From: Nanobdellota archaeon
GTDB lineage: Archaea; Nanobdellota; Nanobdellia; Woesearchaeales; CG1-02-33-12
Reading direction: 5' to 3'
Assembly: GCA_018819345.1 (NCBI GenBank)
Contig: JAHJQG010000007.1
Location: forward strand, 1-35,238
DNA length: 35,238 bases
Positions 7,819 to 15,439 of the stretch are shown one piece after another; the stretch's first letter is position 1; the number at the start of each line of letters is the position of its first letter. A model generated the notes under the pieces. That model was not told where the DNA came from. It did no database searches and saw nothing but the letters and a program-made list of their open reading frames with translations. The translations under genes and the position numbers were made by a program.

Positions 7819-8529
7819 ATGAGTTACACTAAAAGAAATGATGGAAGAAAGTTTGATGAAACAAGGCCTGTTGAGGCAAAAGCAGGTGTTATAAAAAGGG
7901 CTGATGGCTCTGCTTACTTTAAGATGGGAAAGACTGTAGCATATGCTGCTGTTTATGGTCCAAGAGAAATACATCCGAAATTCCTGCAAAATCCAAGAAA
8001 AGGAAAATTAAGATGTTTCTATAATATGATGCCTTTTTCTTCAATGGGGGAAAGGGTAAGGCCAGGAGCAAACAGGCGTGCAAAGGAAATAGCAATGGTT
8101 ACAGAAAAGGCGCTCTTGCCAGTTGTAGATTTAACAGAGTCTCCAAATTCAGTGGTCGATGTGTTTATTGAATTGCCGCAGACAGATGCTGGAACAAGAT
8201 GTGCAGGGATATGCGCAGCATCAATGGCCCTGGCAGATGCAGGAATTCCAATGAAAGATATGGTAGCAGCAGTTTCAATTGGAAGGGTTGATGACAAGCT
8301 TGTTGTTGACCTTGACTACAGTGAGGAAAGCTATGAAGACGGAACAGTAGCAGATATCCCAATTGCTGTAGTTTCAAGAACTGGAGAAATATCATTATTG
8401 CAGATGGATGGAGAGCTTTCAAGAGATGAGCTAAAACAAGCTCTTGAAATGGCAAAAAAAGCCTGTAGCAAAATAGATAAAATACAAAGAGATGCTTTGA
8501 AAAAGAAATATGAGGTTAAAAATGAATAG
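7819..8529 (+). CDS. rrp41: Exosome catalytic subunit Rrp41 (RNase PH-like)
   Basis: The catalytic RNase PH-fold subunit of the archaeal exosome, a phosphorolytic 3'-5' RNase that can also add tails. Motifs visible are RNDGRKFDETRP at the start, the arginine-rich phosphate/RNA-binding region (RVRPGANRRAKEI), and the C-terminal acidic motif DLDYSEESYEDGTVADIP, whose Asp residues match catalytic positions in the family. At 236 residues the length is standard. The ATG follows the rrp4 stop with no gap, and the ribosome site AAGGTGGA lies inside the end of rrp4. It overlaps rrp42 by eight bases. Confidence 0.97.
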   Translation: MSYTKRNDGRKFDETRPVEAKAGVIKRADGSAYFKMGKTVAYAAVYGPREIHPKFLQNPRKGKLRCFYNMMPFSSMGERVRPGANRRAKEIAMVTEKALLPVVDLTESPNSVVDVFIELPQTDAGTRCAGICAASMALADAGIPMKDMVAAVSIGRVDDKLVVDLDYSEESYEDGTVADIPIAVVSRTGEISLLQMDGELSRDELKQALEMAKKACSKIDKIQRDALKKKYEVKNE

Positions 8530-9298
8530 AGAACAAAAAGATTATATTCTAAATTTTCTTGAAAAAGGAATAAGGTTTGATGGAAGAAAGTTAGATGAAT
8601 ATAGGCCAATAAAGATTGAAACAGGGTTTTCAGAAAATGCAGAGGGATCTGCAAGAGTGATTATTGGAGATACAATAGTTCTTGCCGGCGTTAAATTAAG
8701 TGTTGAGGAGCCATATCCTGACACACCTGACAAAGGGACAATGATGATTAATGCAGAGCTTATGCCATTATCAAGTCCTGATTTTGAGCCAGGACCTCCA
8801 GCAATACAGGCCATAGAGATTGCTAGGGTTGTTGATAGGGGTATTAGGGAGTCAGGTTCTATTGACACAAAGAAACTCTGCATCAAGAAAGAGGAGAAGG
8901 CATGGTGTATCTTAATAGATATATGCACACTTAATGATGATGGAAACCTCTTGGACGCATCTGCACTTGCAGTTATAGCTGCATTGCAGGACACAAAGAT
9001 GCCGTCATATAATGGCAAAGTCGTTGATTATAAGAAAAAGACAAAAGAGACATTGCCCTTAAACCTAAAAAAGATTCCTACAAGCTGCACAGTCAGCAAG
9101 ATTGGAAATCACTTTATTGTGGATCCAGTTCCTGAAGAAGAGGAAAAAGTTGAAGCAAGATTAACAGTTGAGGTTGAGGAAGACGGCACTTTATGTGCTT
9201 TACAGAAAGGCGGAGATAAGCCTCTGACAGCAGAAGATATTGACAAAATTGTAGGGATTGGAATAGAAAAATCAAAAGAGTTAAGAAAATTTTTGTAG
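8522..9298 (+). CDS. rrp42: Exosome non-catalytic subunit Rrp42 (RNase PH-like)
   Basis: The structural partner that alternates with Rrp41 in the ring; it contributes to the active site but is not itself catalytic. The RNase PH fold is seen in IRFDGRKLDEYRPIKIETG, GSARVIIGDTIVLAGVKL, and the C-terminal DGTLCALQKGG and ADIDKIVGIG-like segments. The length of 258 residues is typical. An upstream in-frame ATG at 8510 exists, but a GAGGT element at 8512-8516 is spaced for the ATG at 8522, so I use the latter. The gene then overlaps rrp41 by eight bases, indicating translational coupling. Confidence 0.96.
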   Translation: MNREQKDYILNFLEKGIRFDGRKLDEYRPIKIETGFSENAEGSARVIIGDTIVLAGVKLSVEEPYPDTPDKGTMMINAELMPLSSPDFEPGPPAIQAIEIARVVDRGIRESGSIDTKKLCIKKEEKAWCILIDICTLNDDGNLLDASALAVIAALQDTKMPSYNGKVVDYKKKTKETLPLNLKKIPTSCTVSKIGNHFIVDPVPEEEEKVEARLTVEVEEDGTLCALQKGGDKPLTAEDIDKIVGIGIEKSKELRKFL

Positions 9299-9307
9299 GT
9301 GAGAATC

Positions 9308-9559
9308 ATGAGTGCTAAGAAATCCAATGAAGAAATACAATACACAAAGTATGAAATAGCAAGGATGCTTGGCGGAAGGGCATTGCAGATTGCAATGGGT
9401 GCTCCTTTCCTCATAAAGCTTAGCGAAGAGGACCTTGAAAATATTCATTTCAATCCTGTTGAAATAGCTAAACTAGAGCTTGAGAAAGGAGTTCTACCTA
9501 TAACAGTCAAGAGGCCTTTGCCTGAAAAGAAAAAAGAAATAAACCAAAGACTTAAATAA
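9308..9559 (+). CDS. rpoK: DNA-directed RNA polymerase subunit K (Rpb6/omega homologue)
   Basis: An 83-residue small RNA polymerase subunit that clamps the largest subunit and helps assembly. The family signature is clear: YTKYEIARMLGGRALQIAMGAPFLI, then PVEIAKLELEKGVLPITVKRP. The region between (LSEEDLENIHFN) is slightly longer than in many archaeal RpoK proteins. The AGGTGA ribosome site at 9297-9302 selects the ATG at 9308 over the GTG at 9299. It is the last gene of the operon; a TATA-like element just past its stop begins the next unit. Confidence 0.93.
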   Translation: MSAKKSNEEIQYTKYEIARMLGGRALQIAMGAPFLIKLSEEDLENIHFNPVEIAKLELEKGVLPITVKRPLPEKKKEINQRLK

Positions 9560-9560
9560 A

Positions 9561-9570
9561 ATTTATTATA
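9561..9570 (+). promoter_or_regulatory. TATA box of the FKBP gene
   Basis: ATTTATTATA is centred 26 bases before the ATG at 9591, consistent with a leaderless transcript that would begin at that ATG. Confidence 0.5.
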
Positions 9571-9590
9571 ACAGTCCACTAAATTGTTTA

Positions 9591-10061
9591 ATGAGTTCTA
9601 TCTTATTTTGTGAAGAAGGAGGTTTTATTATAGCAATAAAAAAAGTAGATAAAATAAAAGTTGAATATGAAGGAAAACTAGAAGATGGAACAGTCTTTGA
9701 CAGCTCAGAAAAGCATGGAAAGCCTTTGGAGTTTGAGGTAGGTGCAAAGCAGGTCATAAAAGGATTTGAAGAGGCTGTTCTAGGAATGGAAAAAGGAGAT
9801 GAAAAAGAAATAACCTTAAAGCCATCTGAAGCTTATGGGGATCATAATCTTGAATTAGTGAAAAAGGTTCCAAAAGAGCATCTTCCAAAAGACAAGGAGT
9901 TAAAAACCGGCATGATGCTGCTTATGAAACTTCCAAATGGAGCACAGATTCCAGCAAAGATAGCAGAAGTTAGTGATAAGGAAGTTACTCTTGACTTAAA
10001 CCATCCTTTGGTTGGAAAGACCTTGGTTTTCAAGATTAAGATTGCAGATATTTCTTCTTAA
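9591..10061 (+). CDS. FKBP-type peptidyl-prolyl isomerase, SlyD-like
   Basis: A 156-residue prolyl isomerase/chaperone. The FKBP core is split by an insert-in-flap domain, as in SlyD. The core is seen in VEYEGKLEDGTVFDSS, PLEFEVG, VIKGFEEAVLGMEKGDEKEI and DLNHPLVGKTLVFKI, while the insert runs about residues 80-125. The start is ambiguous. The ATG at 9591 fits the promoter, but a textbook GGAGGT ribosome site at 9618-9623 lies inside the frame. It is followed six bases later by ATA, with ATT three bases before, and no ATG, GTG or TTG is near. The family core begins at about residue 16 of the long form, so the first 12-13 residues look non-conserved. Confidence 0.9.
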   Translation: MSSILFCEEGGFIIAIKKVDKIKVEYEGKLEDGTVFDSSEKHGKPLEFEVGAKQVIKGFEEAVLGMEKGDEKEITLKPSEAYGDHNLELVKKVPKEHLPKDKELKTGMMLLMKLPNGAQIPAKIAEVSDKEVTLDLNHPLVGKTLVFKIKIADISS

Positions 10062-10064
10062 TTT

Positions 10065-10139
10065 TTACATCAATGCACTAAATAAAGTAAGCAATACAAT
10101 CATGGTTGCAAGTATTAGATAAGAAATTTTTTTAATCAT
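10065..10139 (-). CDS. 24-residue single-span membrane microprotein
   Basis: A short frame beginning one base after the signal peptidase stop: MIKKISYLILATMIVLLTLF and four further residues, then TAA. It has two lysines followed by one uninterrupted hydrophobic stretch, the profile of a tiny inner-membrane peptide. There is no clear ribosome site, so expression would rely on coupling to the upstream gene. It could be chance in an AT-rich spacer, but the start right after the upstream stop and the clean amphipathic layout make it worth listing. Confidence 0.35.
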   Translation of the reverse strand: MIKKISYLILATMIVLLTLFSALM

Positions 10140-10140
10140 T

Positions 10141-10632
10141 TTAGTATATAATAGCTACGAGAACTCTTTTTATCTGATTAAATCTTATTTTCCCGGGATC
10201 AGGGCTCTGGTTGTTGTCCCCTTTAACAATGCAGTACCATCCTTCTTCATCACTGCCTATTTTTATTATTCTGTGGATTATTGTTCCATCAGCGTAGTCT
10301 GACTTATATGATATTATATCCCCTACATGTATATCATCAGCTGATTTTGGAATGATTTCTATTGCATTAGCTGTTTCATCAATTATTGGATCCATTGAAT
10401 TTGTGTCTGTGAATGAAGCCCACTCAGCATCTTTTAGGTTGATAATAACCCTATCATTGTATACTTTTATCTGGTCTTCCTTTATCCAGTCACCCGGGGA
10501 ATCTTTTTCTATACCATCCTGGAATAATGATAAAGGCCTTTCTAGAAAACTTAGCTCGCTGTATGCATCATTAAGTATTAATCCGAGCATGAATGCAAGC
10601 AATACAGCAATAATTTGTTTCCTGTTTAACAT
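10141..10632 (-). CDS. Signal peptidase I, archaeal/ER (Sec11-like) type
   Basis: A membrane-bound endopeptidase that removes signal peptides from secreted proteins. An N-terminal membrane anchor (about residues 7-22) precedes the catalytic domain. The catalytic serine is in TNSMDP (S79). The usual bacterial lysine is replaced by histidine in TIIHRIIKIG (H120), as in archaeal and ER enzymes, and the acidic partner is in VKGDNNQSPDP (D139). At 163 residues it is compact. A GGGGGT ribosome site precedes the ATG and a strong TATA box lies at 10667-10685. Residues 40-75 resemble no known insert and may be lineage-specific. Confidence 0.85.
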   Translation of the reverse strand: MLNRKQIIAVLLAFMLGLILNDAYSELSFLERPLSLFQDGIEKDSPGDWIKEDQIKVYNDRVIINLKDAEWASFTDTNSMDPIIDETANAIEIIPKSADDIHVGDIISYKSDYADGTIIHRIIKIGSDEEGWYCIVKGDNNQSPDPGKIRFNQIKRVLVAIIY

Positions 10633-10666
10633 AATACCCCCAATCTAACTACTAAATAGTAACACC

Positions 10667-10685
10667 CATATATAAATCTTTCTAT
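10667..10685 (-). promoter_or_regulatory. BRE/TATA promoter of the signal peptidase gene
   Basis: The minus strand reads AATAGAAAGATTTATATAT. The ATG is about 41 bases from the centre, leaving room for the GGGGGT ribosome site in a short leader. Confidence 0.65.
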
Positions 10686-10722
10686 TTTTTAATTATTAAG
10701 AAGTAGTAAACAAATCAAAGAA

Positions 10723-10926
10723 CTAGAGTTTATTATCAATTGTTTCTTTAGTTTCTCCGCTAATTTTTTTATAAGAATGCCTATGGTCCCATTCTGTTTT
10801 AGTATAATTTTTTTTATCTCTAAACCCATCTCTTGTGTGGGGCTCTCCAGAAATAAAATTATAGTAAAGTGATCTTCCGATTTCTTTTATTATTTCATAA
10901 AATGATTCAGGCTTTTTATATTCCAT
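10723..10926 (-). CDS. Small hypothetical protein, 67 residues
   Basis: An unrecognised small, polar protein rich in Lys, Tyr, His and acidic residues (for example SGEPHTRDGFRDKKNY, WDHRHSYKKISGETK). There is no signal peptide or membrane segment. The promoter at 10948-10964 is among the best in the window and lies 27 bases from the ATG, as for a leaderless mRNA. This is the main reason to accept so short a frame. No function proposed. Confidence 0.5.
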   Translation of the reverse strand: MEYKKPESFYEIIKEIGRSLYYNFISGEPHTRDGFRDKKNYTKTEWDHRHSYKKISGETKETIDNKL

Positions 10927-10947
10927 AATCTCCTTAAAGCATAAGAA

Positions 10948-10964
10948 CTATATAAATCTTTCTC
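10948..10964 (-). promoter_or_regulatory. BRE/TATA promoter of the gene at 10723-10926
   Basis: The minus strand reads AGAGAAAGATTTATATA, an excellent match to the window's promoter word, centred 27 bases from the ATG. Confidence 0.65.
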
Positions 10965-10999
10965 TTTTAGTTACTGAATGGTAATTAAAGAATTATTAT

Positions 11000-11575
11000 T
11001 TAAGCCTTGAATAATTTTTCTCTAAGATTAATAATTGATTTATTAACCTCAATTAGTTCTTGATATACATTTAAAATTTTGTTAGTACTATTTAAACATT
11101 CAACCAATCCTAATTTTATATTTTTTGAATGTCTTATACTATCAATTTTGTTAAAATCTTCTAAGCAGTCTTTTCCATAATTAATATAATTTGTTATAAC
11201 CTGATAATCTTTAAGGTTATCATTGTAATACTTATCTATTAAAGAAGGATTAACTAAACCAACAAATGAAATAATTCTTCTAATTTCTTCTGGTTGTTTT
11301 TTAAAATTATCAATAATCTTATCAATGTTTTCTAGGTTTCCACTATTTAGTTTTAGTTCTTCTTTTGTTTTTGATAAATCTTCCTTTATTGTTTTAGAAT
11401 ATTCCTTACTTGATTTTAATAGTTTTTTTATATATTTTTCATGATTTTTTTTAAATTCTATCTTACTATAAACAAGAGTTACACCCTCATTAGAAATAGA
11501 AAAACCTATTTGAGGTTCATCAAAATCGTATTCAAAATTACTAATATCCCTATGAATAACATAAGTTTCAACCAT
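11000..11575 (-). CDS. Hypothetical coiled-coil protein, 191 residues
   Basis: An unrecognised protein. The first 35 residues are mixed and aromatic/acidic (SNFEYDFDEPQIGFSI). The rest is almost entirely charged helix with heptad-like spacing (KNHEKYIKKLLKSSKEYSK, LNSTNKILNVYQELIEVNK), so a long coiled coil or helical bundle is expected. There is no signal peptide or membrane segment. The TATA box at 11597-11610 lies 28 bases before the ATG. It could be a structural or scaffolding protein; nothing nearby narrows this down. Confidence 0.65.
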   Translation of the reverse strand: MVETYVIHRDISNFEYDFDEPQIGFSISNEGVTLVYSKIEFKKNHEKYIKKLLKSSKEYSKTIKEDLSKTKEELKLNSGNLENIDKIIDNFKKQPEEIRRIISFVGLVNPSLIDKYYNDNLKDYQVITNYINYGKDCLEDFNKIDSIRHSKNIKLGLVECLNSTNKILNVYQELIEVNKSIINLREKLFKA

Positions 11576-11596
11576 CTTATGTTATGATTGCCCATC

Positions 11597-11610
11597 CTTT
11601 ATAAAACTTT
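11597..11610 (-). promoter_or_regulatory. TATA promoter of the gene at 11000-11575
   Basis: The minus strand reads AAAGTTTTATAAAG, about 28 bases from the ATG, consistent with a leaderless mRNA. Confidence 0.5.
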
Positions 11611-11647
11611 TTATTTTAACTATAATAAAATAGTAACACTTAATAAA

Positions 11648-13537
11648 TTATTTAAGCCTGATGGCCTCTAAATTCCTTGGCGCAGATGTTTCTATTCTGT
11701 TGAGTTTGTGAATAGAGCTTGCGAGGTCAAGACATCTTGAGCTCTCGCCATGATTTACAATAACCTTTTTTGGCTTTGGCTCACACCTATAAACAAAATT
11801 AAGCAGCTGCTTTCTTCCGCTGTGGCCTGTGAAACCTTCGATGGTATCCACTTCCATTTTTATTTGTGTTATTTCCTTGCTTCCATCCACTGACATCTCT
11901 TTTTCTCCTCTTTGAATTCTTCTTCCAAGAGAGCCCTCTCCCTGATAACAGACAAAAAGCAGGGTGTTTTTTGGATTGTCAGCAAGCTGTTTTAAGTATT
12001 GTACAGAAGGACCTCCGACAAGCATACCTGATGTAGCAAGAATAATGCATGAGCCAGTTTCTTCTATAACCTGGGTTCTTTCCTTCTGAGAGCCAACTCT
12101 TTTAAATATCTCAGATAAAAATGGGTTCTGATCCTTATGAAAAATCTGCTTTCTTACAATACCATTCAAAAACTCAGGATATGCTGTATGGATTGCTGTT
12201 ATATCCCAGACGCTTCCGTCTATAAAAACAGGGACCTTTTCAATATTTCCATTTCTTATCATATTTTCAACTATTAATAAGACCTCTTGTGCTCTTCCAG
12301 AACCAAGGACAGGAACAAGAACCTTTCCCTTCCTGTCAATAGTCCTCTTGATTATGTCTGCAAACTCATCCTCACATTCCTTTCTTGACTGCAATATATT
12401 TTCACGACCCCCATAAGTGCTTTCTATCATCAGGGTTTCAAGTCTTGGAAATTTTGTGACTGCTGTATCAAGCAACCTTGTTTTTCCAAACTTCATATCT
12501 CCTGTATAGACTATATTATGCAGCCCATTACCTATATGCAGATGCACCATAGCAGAACCTAAAATATGTCCTGCATTATAAAGTGTTATCCTAATATCTG
12601 GTGTTATGTCGCTTACCTCATTATAATCAAGGCAGATAGTGTGTTTTACCATTTCCTTTATGTTATCAATTGTGAATATTGGCTCTTTTCCATTTGACCT
12701 CATTATCTTAACATAATCCAATAAAAGCAAAGCAGATACATCTCTTGTTGGTGCTGTGCAGTAAACCGGGCCCCTGTAACCATACTTATACAGGTAAGGT
12801 ATAAAACCACAGTGGTCAAGATGCGAATGTGTTAAAACAACAGCATCAAGGTCATTTATATTAAACTCAGGAGCCTCAAGATATGGATAAGCATCTTTAT
12901 CAGTGGCTATATTAACACCGCAGTCAAGCAATACTCTTGATTCTGGTGTCTGCAGAAAAAGGCATGATCTTCCAACCTGTCTTGCACCTCCAAGATAGCT
13001 TACTCTAATCCATTCATTCTTTTTTTCCCTTATCCAGCCATCATAAATCCTGTGGCCGATTTTATCAAGAAATTTTCTCCTGTAATCTGAATTTTGGTAT
13101 AAAACAGCCCTTATGTTTTCAATAAGCTGCGATCTTATTGCAGGCTTTCTCCTTATTAATGGAACCCACAAGGTTTTTTTCCTTATCTCCCTTAAAATAT
13201 CTCCTTGCTTTCCAATTGCAAGCCCGGGTTTTTCTGCCTCTATTATAACCCTTGAACGCTGCGGGTCAAATATTACCTTGTCAACACCAGCCTCTTCAGG
13301 AATAACATTCTTTATGAGTTTTTCAGCATCTTCTACATCAAGAGTTATTGCTGGATCTGGCCTTAGCTCAACCCTTTTTTTGATATTATTAACTATCTTT
13401 CTTATGAGCCCATTATTATCAAAAAAAAAGTCTTTGTCCTTTGTGTAAAGGACTATATTTGCTCCCTCAAAACAAGCATCACTTATCTTTTCCCCTGGCA
13501 GCTGACTTAGAATTTCTTTTATTATTACATTATTCAT
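11648..13537 (-). CDS. aCPSF1/FttA, KH-metallo-beta-lactamase-beta-CASP ribonuclease
   Basis: The archaeal homologue of the 3'-end cleavage factor CPSF73; in archaea it cleaves nascent RNA at U-rich sites and terminates transcription. Of 629 residues, the first 145 or so are the two KH-like domains (PGLAIGKQGDILREI). The metallo-beta-lactamase domain follows (SYLGGARQVGRSC, then HSHLDHCG at about residue 236, and later HILGSAMVHL and YTGDMKFG). The beta-CASP part has ESTYGGRE, PVLGSGRAQEVLLI, ATSGMLVGG and GFTGHSGR. It looks intact. The start is the ATG at 13537; the GTG at 13546 is part of its AAGGTG ribosome site. It lies 29 bases after psmB and is probably co-transcribed with it. Confidence 0.95.
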   Translation of the reverse strand: MNNVIIKEILSQLPGEKISDACFEGANIVLYTKDKDFFFDNNGLIRKIVNNIKKRVELRPDPAITLDVEDAEKLIKNVIPEEAGVDKVIFDPQRSRVIIEAEKPGLAIGKQGDILREIRKKTLWVPLIRRKPAIRSQLIENIRAVLYQNSDYRRKFLDKIGHRIYDGWIREKKNEWIRVSYLGGARQVGRSCLFLQTPESRVLLDCGVNIATDKDAYPYLEAPEFNINDLDAVVLTHSHLDHCGFIPYLYKYGYRGPVYCTAPTRDVSALLLLDYVKIMRSNGKEPIFTIDNIKEMVKHTICLDYNEVSDITPDIRITLYNAGHILGSAMVHLHIGNGLHNIVYTGDMKFGKTRLLDTAVTKFPRLETLMIESTYGGRENILQSRKECEDEFADIIKRTIDRKGKVLVPVLGSGRAQEVLLIVENMIRNGNIEKVPVFIDGSVWDITAIHTAYPEFLNGIVRKQIFHKDQNPFLSEIFKRVGSQKERTQVIEETGSCIILATSGMLVGGPSVQYLKQLADNPKNTLLFVCYQGEGSLGRRIQRGEKEMSVDGSKEITQIKMEVDTIEGFTGHSGRKQLLNFVYRCEPKPKKVIVNHGESSRCLDLASSIHKLNRIETSAPRNLEAIRLK

Positions 13538-13566
13538 TAAATGCACCTTTTATAATTTAAGAAAAA

Positions 13567-14205
13567 TTACTGTAAATCTGTTTTAATTTCTTTTTCAAGA
13601 ACTGTTTTAATGCCTTCTTTTGTTACTGTCACAACATCAATACCACTGCCTGTTGCAGAATCTCTCTGGAGAGCAGCATTAATACATTTAACAGCTAACT
13701 TTATTCCCTCATCTATTTTCATATCACTTTTGTATAAGGTTTCAAGAACACCATATGCCATCACAGAGCCAGAACCAGAGGATACATAGCTATCATGTTT
13801 TGTCAGTGAGCCATCAGCATAAATATCATAAAGATGAAATCCCCCATAATCACTTCCTGCAAACAGAAAGTGTGATATCCCTGGTATCATGGACATCTTC
13901 CTTATATTAGAATAAACAAGTCCTGCAAGCAGATTAACAGATTCCTTAACATTTGCTTTTCTTTCTGTTCTGATTTCTTTTAAGCTAAGCTCTGCCTTGA
14001 TTAACTTTACAAGCAGCTGGACATCTGAGACAACACCTGCTGTTGTCAAGGCCATATTATCATTTATTTTGTATATTTTCTGTGCTTTTTTATCAGTAAT
14101 AAAGTTTCCAGCAGTTGCTCTCTTGTCTGCTGCAAGAACAATACCATCTTTGCACATAATGCCTACTGTTGTAGTTCCGGTTTTCATAACATTCTGATTT
14201 TCCAT
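13567..14205 (-). CDS. psmB: Proteasome subunit beta
   Basis: The catalytic subunit of the 20S proteasome. A ten-residue propeptide (MENQNVMKTG) is predicted to be removed to expose Thr11 as the N-terminal nucleophile in TTTVGI. Counting from that threonine, Asp17 (AADKR) and Lys33 (AQKIY) sit at the expected catalytic positions, and the SGSGS stretch supplies the conserved serine. At 212 residues the length is normal. The leader is longer than for most genes here (TATA box at 14268-14284) and holds a GGAAGGTG ribosome site. With psmA at 5620 this completes the core particle. Confidence 0.97.
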   Translation of the reverse strand: MENQNVMKTGTTTVGIMCKDGIVLAADKRATAGNFITDKKAQKIYKINDNMALTTAGVVSDVQLLVKLIKAELSLKEIRTERKANVKESVNLLAGLVYSNIRKMSMIPGISHFLFAGSDYGGFHLYDIYADGSLTKHDSYVSSGSGSVMAYGVLETLYKSDMKIDEGIKLAVKCINAALQRDSATGSGIDVVTVTKEGIKTVLEKEIKTDLQ

Positions 14206-14267
14206 AGCATTAACACCTTCCAGAAATATTCTTTTATAGAATGAATTAATTGCTGTAAAGGATAGGA

Positions 14268-14284
14268 CATATTTAAATCTTGCG
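14268..14284 (-). promoter_or_regulatory. BRE/TATA promoter of psmB-aCPSF1
   Basis: The minus strand reads ACCGCAAGATTTAAATA. It lies about 69 bases from the psmB ATG, so this mRNA has a leader of roughly 40 bases with its own ribosome site, unlike the leaderless genes nearby. Confidence 0.65.
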
Positions 14285-14351
14285 GTTTTTGATTTTTATA
14301 ATTTGATTATAGGCTTTCTAAAACAGTTCTCAATATTCCAAAAAAATCTAC

Positions 14352-14368
14352 CAAAAGATTTATATAAA
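14352..14368 (+). promoter_or_regulatory. BRE/TATA promoter of the aIF1A gene
   Basis: CAAAAGATTTATATAAA is centred 26 bases before the ATG at 14389, so a leaderless mRNA is expected. Confidence 0.65.
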
Positions 14369-14388
14369 AAGCTCATTTTTTCTGTTTT

Positions 14389-14733
14389 ATGAGCAGAAAA
14401 AAAGAAGAAGCTGCAAAACAGGAAGAAATAAACCAGCAGATTATGAGGATAAAACTGCCTAGTGGCAAGCAAACCTTTGGCATCTTAGAGCAAAGATTAG
14501 GTGCAAGCAGGACAAAAGTAAGGTGCCTTGATGGCAAGACCCGTATTTGCAGGATTCCAGGCAGGCTAAAGAGAAGGCTCTGGGTAAGGCAGGGTGATCT
14601 TGTTATAGTTGAGCCATGGGAATTTGGCGGCGATGAGAAAGGGGATATTATCTATAAGTATAGGCCTGTGCAGGTAAGCTGGCTTCGAAGAAAGGGTTAT
14701 ATAAAAGAACTTGATTCCTTTGAAGAATTCTAA
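14389..14733 (+). CDS. Translation initiation factor aIF1A
   Basis: A 114-residue homologue of eIF1A, an OB-fold protein that binds the ribosomal A site and promotes start-codon scanning/selection. The lysine/glutamate-rich N-terminal tail (MSRKKEEAAKQEE) is followed by the S1/OB core: MRIKLPSGKQTFGILEQRLG, VRCLDGKTRICRIPGRLKRRLWVRQGDLVIVEPW, and KGDIIYKY. The acidic C-terminal end (DSFEEF) is typical. It is transcribed without a leader. Divergent from psmB. Confidence 0.96.
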   Translation: MSRKKEEAAKQEEINQQIMRIKLPSGKQTFGILEQRLGASRTKVRCLDGKTRICRIPGRLKRRLWVRQGDLVIVEPWEFGGDEKGDIIYKYRPVQVSWLRRKGYIKELDSFEEF

Positions 14734-14747
14734 TTACTACTCTAGAA

Positions 14748-14763
14748 TAAAAAACTTTATATA
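14748..14763 (+). promoter_or_regulatory. TATA promoter of the membrane protein at 14786
   Basis: AAAACTTTATATATGA is centred about 29 bases before the ATG at 14786, supporting that start rather than the longer frame beginning at 14711, which overlaps the aIF1A end. Confidence 0.55.
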
Positions 14764-14785
14764 TGAGCACTGTTATTTACATATT

Positions 14786-15439
14786 ATGGACAAAAAATAC
14801 TTTATAATTATAGCCATATTTTTTATAAATCTTATAGGTCTGACAAGCATAATATTTAATATAAAGGATTTTTTTGTTCCAGAGCTATTAGTACTGCTAT
14901 TGTTCCTTATATCAGCAGTTATAATCACCTATAATCTCTATAATCAAAGAAGAGCAGCATGGATTATGGCATTGCTTTTTTTTGCAGCATATTTCATCAA
15001 TATAACTTTCCTCTATTTTTATTCACAAAATCAGGCATTATTTGTTCTGCTTATGCTGACTACTATTATAGGACTTATTATGTCAATAGAGAACATTAAG
15101 GGAAAAATAAGGCCAAGGTCAGAATATGAAAGAGAAATTATGCATGAAGCTGAGGAACTTACTAAAGCAGAGAAACACCTTGAAGGAGAAATCCCTGATA
15201 TTATTGTTGAAGAGCTGAAACCATCAAAACACTTTGTTGAAACAAGGGTTAAAAAGCCAAAAAAGAGGAAAATAGCAGGAAAACCAATAAAGAGATATAT
15301 AGCAAGCAGGAAAGGCGTTAATTATCATGAACCAAAGTGCAGGTGGGCAAGGAAAATTCTGCCAAAAAGAAAAATAATATTTAAAAGCAAAAAAGAGGCT
15401 GAGGAAGACGGCCTCAAGCCATGCAAATGTGTAAAATAG
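14786..15439 (+). CDS. Membrane protein with C-terminal Ada-like metal-binding domain
   Basis: A 217-residue protein with a two-part design. The first 110 residues form about four hydrophobic helices (for example YFIIIAIFFINLIGL, ELLVLLLFLISAVII, MALLFFAAYFI, ALFVLLMLTTIIGLIM). A charged cytoplasmic linker follows, rich in Glu and then in Lys/Arg (VKKPKKRKIAGKP). The last 45 residues (YIASRKGVNYHEPKCRWARK, FKSKKEAEEDGLKPCKC) match the small Ada/thermonuclease-tail domain that binds zinc through Cys residues and often contacts DNA. The function of the whole protein is unknown; a membrane-tethered nucleic-acid binder is an inference. Confidence 0.7.
   Translation: MDKKYFIIIAIFFINLIGLTSIIFNIKDFFVPELLVLLLFLISAVIITYNLYNQRRAAWIMALLFFAAYFINITFLYFYSQNQALFVLLMLTTIIGLIMSIENIKGKIRPRSEYEREIMHEAEELTKAEKHLEGEIPDIIVEELKPSKHFVETRVKKPKKRKIAGKPIKRYIASRKGVNYHEPKCRWARKILPKRKIIFKSKKEAEEDGLKPCKCVK

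Noticed and set aside
8019-9018. Several minus-strand frames of 90-158 codons opposite rrp41 and rrp42
   Set aside because: All are antisense to conserved exosome genes and show no protein-like motif.
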